DNA of 33,077 nucleotides, from contig CAYSLC010000035.1 of NCBI GenBank assembly GCA_964431545.1, forward strand, positions 1-33,077, given 5' to 3'. The notes beneath the pieces are model-generated. The model ran no database searches. It saw nothing but the letters and a program-made list of their open reading frames with translations, and was not told the origin of the DNA. Below are positions 17,101-25,100 of the stretch, piece by piece. The translations under genes and the position numbers were made by a program. Positions within the stretch are counted from its first letter, which is position 1, and every line of letters begins with the position of its first letter. Source of the DNA: CAYSLC01 sp964431545 (GTDB lineage: Bacteria; Desulfobacterota; Desulfobacteria; Desulfobacterales; JAABSP01).

Positions 17101-18523
17101 GCGGCTGACGGTGGGGGACCTCTCCACCCCGACGCCGTTCCAGTATCGGTTCGGTGGCGGGACCGGAACATTTTCCGGGGTCCTTGCGGTATCGGGGCTC
17201 TCCCACGCCCCGGGGCTGGGTGGACTGAACACGCCCCTCTCCCTCCGGGCCGATATTTCGGGGGAACACCAGGGGCTCGCGTCGGTGCGCGTGGCGGAGG
17301 TCCTGGCGGTGCCTCCCCTCAACCTGAACCAGAGCCTGGACCTTCGGTTCTCGGGGATCGACCGGGCCCTGGCGGCTTCCATGGATCGGTGGCCGAAGCT
17401 TCTGGGGGTAACGGTGGACGCCGAGGTGAGCCTCGCCGGAAGGCCCGACCTTTCGGTTCTCGGCCTGGCGGGAATCAGCCTGGCGGGGGAGGTGGACGGA
17501 GGGCTGCGCCTGACCCTCGACCCGGCGTCGGCATTGAAGGTGGCGGTCCGGGCCGGTTCCCCGGGACTCGACGCCGCCGTGAACGAGACCCTGGACCTCC
17601 GGGGGCTCCAAATCGACCTCGACCTGGAAAAGCGCTACCGCCTGGACGGCGTGCCGGCCGGCCGGGACAGCCGCGTCGGACCCGAGACGCCGCTCTCCAC
17701 TGAGGTGATGCGGCCCGAGGCCCTCTCCGACCTTTTGGGCGCCGGTCCGGCAACCGCTTCGGGGCCTGCTTCGGGCCAGGGGGCCGGCGGGGTCCTCCAC
17801 GGACTCCGGGGCCGGTACGGCGGGCGACACACCTTCTCCCTCGATTCGGCCCGGGTGGCGGCCGGACCCATCCCCCTCCGGATCGGACCGAGCCTCTTCG
17901 ACCTTCGGCTGGAGAACGGGCTGCCTCGATCCGACTTTTTTCAGCTCGACCTCCTGGGGGGGACGGTCATGGGGGCCTTCGCCGTCACCGGATCCAATGA
18001 GGGCCATCGGGCCGAGGCCCGGATCGCCTTCTCCGGGATCGACACGGCCCTCCTGGCGGCGGGGGGGGAAACGGGAGCGGCCGGGGAGACCGATATCACC
18101 GGGGACGCGAGCATCGCCTTTCCCCTGACCGACCGCATCCGGCCCCTGCTTTCGGGTCTTGATATGACCCTCAACCTGTCCCATGTGGGATCCCGTTCCC
18201 TGGAGCGGGCCCTGTTCGCCCTCGACCCCCACGAGAGCGACGAATCGATCGTTTCGCTGCGCCGGCTGCTGAGAACCGGAACCCCCCGATGGGTCCGGAT
18301 CACCATCCGCCGGGGGAACCTCTCCCTCACCGGGGAAGTCTCGGTGAAGGGGGCCGAGATCGCCATGCCCCGGGTGGATCGGCTCAACCTGGCGCGCCTC
18401 GCCGGACTGGAGACCTACGAAGCGTATCTCGAAACCGTTCCGATGGTCCTCGCGGGCCTGGAGATCCTGTCGGCCCGCTCCCTCTCCGTCACCGGGGAGG
18501 GCGGGGTCCGGTTCGGGGAGTGA
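14144..18523 (+). CDS. AsmA-like inter-membrane protein (YdbH/TamB superfamily), 1,459 aa
   Basis: After a Pro-rich cytoplasmic start (1-30) and a basic stretch, residues ~37-59 form a single membrane anchor. Residues ~62-170 carry the AsmA N-terminal pattern (AREMVEGIAQEAVGRSVSL, then the GTTNVEAF cue). The rest is long runs of short beta strands as expected for the lipid-carrying groove of AsmA proteins that bridge the inner and outer membranes. Two modules offset by 218 residues are alike: T345-GRGLSI with VDLPEMAALAAPFLPDGI, and T563-GRDVAV with VDLAEILRLAGPLIPEGL. A partial third copy (VDLPGLVDGVRPFLPPDL) lies near residue 302. The next gene is a DUF1318 (YdbL-like) protein, which points to the YdbH branch, although E. 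coli YdbH is much shorter. Start at 14144, six bases after miaA. A role in phospholipid traffic is inferred from the family. Confidence 0.85.
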   Translation: MEPEQTPDGTPAPTTGAVPDPGGRTPPPRRRRLRKILRIFLWAGLPCFLVLAGLILALPTLVSTQRAREMVEGIAQEAVGRSVSLRDLRWTWSEGIRAAGLAVADDPAFSEIPFFVLEDLHADLAYADLFRGKATVALSVSGADLRVIRRADGTTNVEAFLADLAGPRGAEEPPAGTRGGPTALPLDVGVRIRLSDLRLAVIDRAGGHAMTVEDARFLLQAPSLRSDPIRTEGSARIILDGETLPPVRFEGRLADLFTSSGTLDLAHATVSAEGELPGIRFRLAAGLGETGIDGEASVDLPGLVDGVRPFLPPDLADAAVGGRLVFSAEGTAAPAGPVPFRIAVTGRGLSISAAAFGGATAGPVDFDVANQGEIDPGAGTLRLGTGELRIMSGTAVEWTGRAEGLTGGVPSGALTLGPGTVDLPEMAALAAPFLPDGIRISLPGDDPPARVEIPGIRLKGDGAKMSGSIDLQGLSVHLPVLEAEADGISLEGRGLRLDLTEFNGALRGFGDFSAAMAAGADLGEISVRAGSGAEPIRLSGRFGLDAATAGAPSTDIGFETRITGRDVAVRGPFSSGRTLGPAAFDVVTNGAVDPGPGHLEISEGSFRLREGTRAAWEGSLKGLSGGTPTVDLRMGDVRVDLAEILRLAGPLIPEGLGITLRSGAEGDPPAMKVEALRVQGALPGGPNPVRLEGLELRLPGADLDLSGIEGSLTGVTATVRRMEATLRDLFPASFSLAAGAAVEAADLAGATPLKLRGVSASAEVAGQGIRSEKTALVGISGDLTLKESFDLREAVLPGATLGNLTQEMDLRAALGLDTGAEVVLEALKVTVPEILVDAKPLKSFRTKASLSAEIPGVTLAGFTPAGIDLAGLSARLRLGEILRADVSADAAGGGGGGISGRGSVAVDLDAIPQGLLIGLGYGGTKVGGRMEARFQGAGRTPSEIELAALAGGSIPDPGKDLPFLEGLTLSGELSQVSVDVDLGGGSRLTVGDLSTPTPFQYRFGGGTGTFSGVLAVSGLSHAPGLGGLNTPLSLRADISGEHQGLASVRVAEVLAVPPLNLNQSLDLRFSGIDRALAASMDRWPKLLGVTVDAEVSLAGRPDLSVLGLAGISLAGEVDGGLRLTLDPASALKVAVRAGSPGLDAAVNETLDLRGLQIDLDLEKRYRLDGVPAGRDSRVGPETPLSTEVMRPEALSDLLGAGPATASGPASGQGAGGVLHGLRGRYGGRHTFSLDSARVAAGPIPLRIGPSLFDLRLENGLPRSDFFQLDLLGGTVMGAFAVTGSNEGHRAEARIAFSGIDTALLAAGGETGAAGETDITGDASIAFPLTDRIRPLLSGLDMTLNLSHVGSRSLERALFALDPHESDESIVSLRRLLRTGTPRWVRITIRRGNLSLTGEVSVKGAEIAMPRVDRLNLARLAGLETYEAYLETVPMVLAGLEILSARSLSVTGEGGVRFGE

Positions 18524-18547
18524 CACCGCAAACAAGGAAAGACCGCC

Positions 18548-19129
18548 ATGAGACGCTGCGCCGTTCTGTTCTGGGTCCTGCTCGCCGGATGCACCCTGGC
18601 CGATGTTCAGGTGGAGGTGCTCAGCGAGCGCACCACCCTGGAGAACCAGGTGCTCGGCACCTACAATTCCCTCGACCGGGAGATGCTCCTGGTCGCCTCG
18701 GTCCGGGGGGTCGACGCCCGGGGGGAGATCCGCGAGCCGCCCCCCCACAGCCGGGAGCACCGGGACGCGGTCACGGCCATGCAGGTCCTCGCCTTCCACG
18801 AGGACGATCTGACCGCGTTCAAGCGGCTCGGCTGGGTGGGGGAGAACAACCGGGGGCTGCTCACACCGTTCGGCATCGACCGGACCGATCCCCCGCCGGA
18901 TCTGGCCGATTTCGCCCAGGGGTACTCCCCTGAGGAATTCGAGGCCGTGGTGGCCGCGTCCAATGAGGCCCGGGAGACGGTCATGCGCCGGGTCATCGAG
19001 ACCAACGAGAGCCTGACCGAGGCGGATCTGCCCGAGGTCCGGCGGGTCTTCGGACGTCTCAACGCCGAGAACGCCCCGCCCGGCGTCAAGATCGAGACCG
19101 CCGGCGGCGAGTGGATCGCCAAGCCCTGA
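18548..19129 (+). CDS. DUF1318 (YdbL-like) lipoprotein, possibly a YnbE-YdbL fusion
   Basis: The 193-residue product begins with a short signal peptide and lipobox LLAGC (C15 lipidated, Thr at +2, so probably outer membrane). The C-terminal ~75 residues match what I recall of the YdbL/DUF1318 pattern: SNEARETVMRRVIETN, then LPEVRRVFGRLNAENAPPG and a closing GGEWIAKP. The middle has KRLGWVGENNRGLL, like the family's 'G.vGE...GyL' segment. In E. coli, ydbH, ynbE and ydbL form one operon, with YnbE a tiny lipoprotein that partners YdbH. Here no separate ynbE exists, and this protein carries a lipobox and a strand-like stretch (DVQVEVLSERTTLE) where YnbE would be. Fusion of the two roles is therefore inferred. 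It lies 24 bp after the AsmA-like gene. Confidence 0.8.
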   Translation: MRRCAVLFWVLLAGCTLADVQVEVLSERTTLENQVLGTYNSLDREMLLVASVRGVDARGEIREPPPHSREHRDAVTAMQVLAFHEDDLTAFKRLGWVGENNRGLLTPFGIDRTDPPPDLADFAQGYSPEEFEAVVAASNEARETVMRRVIETNESLTEADLPEVRRVFGRLNAENAPPGVKIETAGGEWIAKP

Positions 19130-19175
19130 CCGGCCCCCTGGCGGCGGTCCCCACTTCCCGAGAGGATTGCATCCC

Positions 19176-22100
19176 ATGAACCGTCTTGTCCGCGCCCTTC
19201 GCCTCAACCCTTTTTCGGGCGGGCTCCCCCTGCTCCGGTCCGCCCTTCCCGGCCTCGTCCTGCTGATGGGGCTGGTCCGGGCCGCCCCGGCACCCGGGGA
19301 GGACACCGATCCCGCCGCTCCCCTTCAGTTGCCGGTCCACCGGCCGGAACAGCTCACCGCCCGGACCGATCCGGTGGCGCATTTCGCCGTCTCCCCGGAC
19401 GGGGCCCGGCTGGTGTATGCCGCGGCCCGGGGGGAGGGGGCGGGGGCCGCCGCCGACCTCTGGCTCCGCTCCGCCGATCCTTCCAAAGTGGTCCTGCCCC
19501 GGCGGCTGACGGACGACCCGACGGGAAAGCGCTCCCCGGCCTTCTCCCCGGACGGAAAGCGGGTCGCCTTCGTGGGGACCGGATACGATGTCAAGGGGGA
19601 CATCTATCTGTTGCCGGTGGACGAACAAGGGGCGGAGCCGACCCGGCTCACCGGCCGGGAGACCGGGGACGGGGGGCCGTGCTTCTCTTCGGACGGCCGG
19701 ACCCTCTACTTCCACCGGACGGATCCCGGCGGGACCACCACCCGGATCGTGGCCATGGACCTTACCGGATCGGGGGGGGCCGCGCGAACCGTTGCGGAAA
19801 ACGGCGCCTTTCCCGCAGTCTCCCCGGATGGGGGGCGGCTCGCCTTTGTCACCTTCCGGCGCCATTCCGGGGGGGACATCCGGCTCCTCGACCTGGCCGA
19901 CGGAACCGAGACGCCGGTCACCGATGATCCCGTCTCCGATCTCTTCCCCGCCTGGTCCCCGGAGGGGGGGAGGATCTATTTCTCCCGGATCCCCCTGGAC
20001 ACCGACGGCGACGGCCGGATCACCGCATCGGACAATCCGGGCGTTTACCGGGCGGCTCCGCCGGGGCCGGGCGGCGGGCCGGTCCAAAGCCATCCGGTGA
20101 CGCCGGCCGGCTACTCGGCCTTTGCGCCGCGCCTGGCCGGCGACCGCCTCTTCTTCCTCTCCGGCCAGGGCGGCGTGGTCAACTGCTGGAGCCTGCCGCG
20201 GGAGGGGGCCATTCCGTCGGCCGATTCGGCCGGGGATCAGATGGCCCTGGCCCGCCGGATCGACGGGAAGATCCCGCCCGAACCCTTCCTGTCGGTGCTG
20301 GCCTATGCCCGGGTGGCCGAGCGGTTCCCGGAGGCTGGGGAGACGGCCGCCCAGGCCGTCCTGCGCATGGGGGAGATCTACCGGGAGATCGAGATGCCGG
20401 CCCCGGCCCTGGACGCTTTCCGGCGGGTGGTCGCCGATTACGGTTCCGTTCTGCCCCAGGGCCCCTATGCCCGGATCGAGGCGGCGGCCGCGGAGACCCG
20501 GATCGCCCTCTCCGGCGGGGCCGACGTAACACGGCGGGCCGATCTGCTGGACCGGGGGCTGGACCGGCTGGCGGAACTGGCCGCGGCACACCCCGGCGGA
20601 CCCGTGTTCGCCCGGACGGCCATCGCCCGGGCCCGCCTGATCCTGGCCGCCGACGGCGCCCCGGACCGGATCACCCCGGCCGTCGACCAACTCGACCAGG
20701 TCCTGGCGGATCCCGAAGCGGGGCCCGGCCCGTCCGCCGAGGCGATGCTCCTCAAGGGGGACCTCTACGCCCGCCTGGGCGTCCCCGGCGAGGTCGCCCC
20801 CATCTACCTGTCTGTCATCCGGACCCACCCCGGCGCCCGGCCCTGGGCCGACCGGGCCGTCGACCGGATCCTCGACATCTGGACCGACGCCATGGCGGGG
20901 GCCTCCCTGGAGGCCAAGGTGGAGCGGCTTCGACGCGGGTCGGCCGAACATCGGGAGACGGCCCCGGCCCTGGCCGCCGGCGCCATCAACCGGGTGGGGG
21001 ACCTCTATTACGCCGCGGACGACTGGCCGAGCGCCAAGAACGCCTATCGCCAGGTGCTCGACCAGTTTCCCCACCGGGTCACCCAGACCGCCGCGGCCCG
21101 CTTCTCCCTGGCGGAGATCCTCTACCGGGAGGAGCGGTTCAGCCGGGCCCTCTCCCTCTACGAGACGGAGATCGCCGCCCGCCCCTACGAGGACCTCATC
21201 TACCAGTTGGCCCGGACCGGATTCATCCGGAAGTCGGTGGCGGCCGGCGAACACCTCTACCGGCTCGGGGAGATCCCCTCGGCCCGGGCCAAGTTCCGGG
21301 AGCTGATCCGGTACGACGAGACCCTTGTGGCGGCCCACCGGGGGTACATCAAGTGCGCCGCGGCCATGGGGGACGCCGCCGGAACCGCCGTCCGTTACCG
21401 CAAGAAGATGGCCGAATCCCCGGACGACCCCGTGGCCGTTTACGCCGCGGCCCTGGCCCTGACCTATCTGGAGGACCGGGCGTCCCTGGAACAGGCCCGG
21501 GACCTGCTGGAACGCGCCATCGCCATGGACGGACGGGTGGCGTACTTCCACCAGACGCGGGGGTACGTCCTGGAGGTCCTGGAGACGGTCCACGGGGCCG
21601 AGGGGACCCTGGAGCCCGCCCTGGAGTCGTATAAACGGGCCCTGTTTCTCAATGATCCGGAGACCAACCCCGAAAACGCCGCCAACCTCCTTCTCAATCT
21701 CGGCAACGCCAGTTTCCTCCTCCACCAGTATGAGAACGCCTTCCACTACTATACCCGGCGGCTGGACACCGGGCGCCCCTTCGCCGACCCGGACACCGAG
21801 ATTCTCTTCCACCGCCGGCTGGGCGCCGCCGCCTTCCAGGCCCGGGCCCCCGAGGAGACCATCTCCGCCTTTGCCAAGGCCCTGGCCCTCATCGAGGCCC
21901 ACATGGCCCCCAAGGCGCCCTCGGACGCCTTCGATCGCGTCCGCCTCTACATCACCGACCGGGTGATCCCGCCGGTGCGGGAGATTCCGTCTCTCCGGGA
22001 AGCGGCCGAAGCCCTGGCCCGGGACCAGGCGGACCTCAACAAGGCCCTCTACCGGCTCACCCAGGCGGATCTCCTCCCTCCGCCGTCCGAAGGGTGGCGC

Positions 22101-25100
22101 GCCTACCGCGACGGCATGGCCGCCCTGCTGGAACGGCAGAAGGGGCTCAATCCCCGGGCCGTGGAACTGGCCGAAAAGGCCGGACTGCGGGAACTCGACC
22201 CGGAGGCCGTGTCGGAGAACCTGACCGCCATGGCCCGCCGGGTGGAGACGGCGCTCGAGTTTCCGGAGCGGCTGGTCCTGCTTCGGGCCGAGATGCTCGA
22301 TCGTCAGGGGCTGGCCCTCCAGGAGGCCGGCCGTCACCAGGAGGCCATGGATGCCTTCGGGGCGGCCTTCGACCTCAACCGGGCATTGGGGACCGTGGAG
22401 AACCTGGCCCGGAACCGGCGGTCCGTGGGGTACAACGCCTATCTTCTGGCCGGGAGCCGGACCGGGGAAGAGCGGCGGGACCTCCTCCGCCGGGCCGCCG
22501 GGGATTTCGCCCAGGTGATCGACCTGGTCCGGCGCCACGGCGTCCCCGAGGAGGCGCCGGCCGAAGGGGGCGAGGGGCTGGTGGGGCTCTCCGTGGCCGT
22601 GGCCATGGACGAAACCGCCGCCACCCGGGCCGCCCACGGGTTCACCGAGGATCAGGAGATCCGGCTGGCCGAGGCTTTCCTCTCCCGGATCCACACGGAA
22701 CTGGGGGATCTCTCCCCGGCGGAGGCGGCCGTCCGGGCCCAATTGGCCGACTATCCGCCGGACCGGCCCGTCCCCGAGGGGGACCGGTACGGGGTGGCCC
22801 TCCTCTTCCACCGGGCCGGGCACTTGGCGGTTGCCCGGAAGCGGTGGTCCGAGGCCTTCGCCCATTTCGCCCGCTCCGCCGAACTCTCCCTCTCCATGGG
22901 CAACGCGGTGAGCGCCGCCACCAACACCGCCAACCTCGCCCATGTCCTCGTCCATTGGGGGCCTTCTGCCGAAGATGGGGCGGGTCCACGTCTGGAGGCC
23001 CTCGACCGGCGCGCGGCCCGGCTGCTGGCCCGGGCGGCCGTGGACGACGACGTGCGGGCCGGGTACCACAACACCATGGGGGTCCACCTCTTCGCCATGG
23101 CGGTACCGGCGGGGGCCGATCTCCAGGGGGCCGCCCGGCGGGCCAGGGGCCTGCAGCGGGCCGGGGTCCGATTCCACCGGGGGCTGGCCGCCCTGGGGGA
23201 GCCCCCGGAGGCGCCGGACCGGAAGCGCCTGTCCCTCCGGGCCACGATCCATCTCAACCTGGCCCGAACCGCACGGGCGGGCGGGGAGAAGGCCGGCGCC
23301 GAGGCCCACTTCGGAAGGGCGCTCGACCTTTCGGACCGGGGGGGGATCGATCCCCTGCGGTGGCGGGCCCTGGCCGGCCTCGGCCGATTGGACGAGGCCC
23401 TGGCGGCCCTGGAGCGGGTCACCCTGCTCGGCGCCGGCTGCGGCCCCGGCGAGATCACGGAGACCTTCGGCCCCCTGGTGGCCGAAGCGGTGGACCGGGA
23501 GGGGCCCGAGGCCGGATTCGTCCTGGCGGAGCGGATCGGCGAGCTGGAGCGGTTCAACCGCATGGCCGTCCTGGCCGGACCCTTTACGGAGGCCGACAAG
23601 GCCCTCTTCCGGGACCTCCATCCGAGGCTCCGCCGGATCGCGGACCTTCGGGAGCGGGTTGCGGCCGCCCAGGGGGAGGAGAGGGCGTACCTGACCGGTC
23701 GTCTGGAACGGGAGACGGCGCTTTTCGAAGATCGGACCGGCCCGGAAGGGGAGGGGCTGCCCGATCTGATCGGGCTCGCGACGGAGGGAGACCGTCGGGA
23801 TCTTCTCCTGCGGCTCCTGGGGCTGGCGGCGCTGGCCGAGGCCGGGGAGGGGGCGGCGGCGGAGGATGCGCTCGACCGATACCATGACCTCTTCGAAAAG
23901 GCCGTGTCGGCCCTCGAACCCGGCGAACCACCGGGCCTGCTCGCCCTTTTCGGCCCGAATCCGGCCGATCCCATGGCGGTGATGGCGGGGATAGACGGCG
24001 ACGGAGCCCTGATCCGATGGGCCCGGACGGGGAATCCGAAAACCCCTTATCTCCGGTTCCGGGTCACCGCCGACGCCCTGACCGCCGAACCCGCCGGCCG
24101 GATCGACCCCGCCTGCCCGTCCGGAACCTGCACCCTGGCCTTCGAGGATCCGGCGGGGATCCCGGCGGGGAGCCTTCCGGTAGCCCTCTCCGCCACCCAC
24201 TTCGCGCGGGCGGCGGCGAACCGGAAACCCTTCCGCCGGTCTCTGCTGGCGGTGCCGTTACCCCCCGATCCGCCGGAGGGGTATGCCGTGCGGAGCTTCG
24301 AACCGGTGAGCGGCCGATTCCCCCGTCCGGTCCACACCCTCCTTCTGGGGGGGGCGATCCACCTGACCGGGACTGTGCCCACCCGGGCCGGAGAGGTGCC
24401 GGATCGATTTTTGGGGATGACCGTGGCAAAGGGGCGGCGCCTTCGGCTGGAGCGGTTTCCGGCAAAGCTCGCCGACCTCAACCTGACCCTGGCGACGGAT
24501 GTCGCTTCCGGGGACCATTACCTACTGGGCCACCTCTTTGCGATCTTCGGCGCCCCCACCCTGGTGGTGCCCGCCGGCCCCCGCCCGGCCGATCCAGCGG
24601 CGGTCCGGAAGTTTCTGGACGCCTATCTCGATCACAGCGCGGCCGGCGCGGCGGTAGCTGCTTCCGGGGACGGCCCTCCGGTCCTGCGCCGGATGGGTTT
24701 CCGGGGGATGGATCCGGACGAGGCGGCCCGATACGCCCTCACCCGTTTCGCCGACGAGGTGAAGAAGGGCCGGGCCGACCTGGCCGCGGGCCGGTATGAA
24801 ACGGCCCTCTCCCGGCTGGAGAACGGAATCCGAATCGCGCTGGAGGCCCCCTCCCTGGCCAAGTACCTCCCCGCGCTCTACCAGCTGGCCCGGGAGGCCG
24901 CCTACCGGGCCGGGGATCTGGACCGGGCCGTGACCCACGCCGCCGCCCTGGCCGACCTTCTGGAGCGGAACTCCCCCGACACCCAGGCCCACGCCGAGGC
25001 GGTGCTCCGCCTAGGGGTCCTCCATGCCCGGCGGGAGGACTACCTGCGGGCGATCCCGTTGCTGGAGAGCGCCGCGGAGACATTGGCGGCCCTCGATCTC

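Noticed and set aside
19086..24200. A 1,704-codon open frame on the minus strand opposite the CHAT gene
   Set aside because: Composition is Gly/Pro/Arg-rich with no motif, as expected for the antisense frame of high-GC coding DNA; the plus strand holds clear domains.
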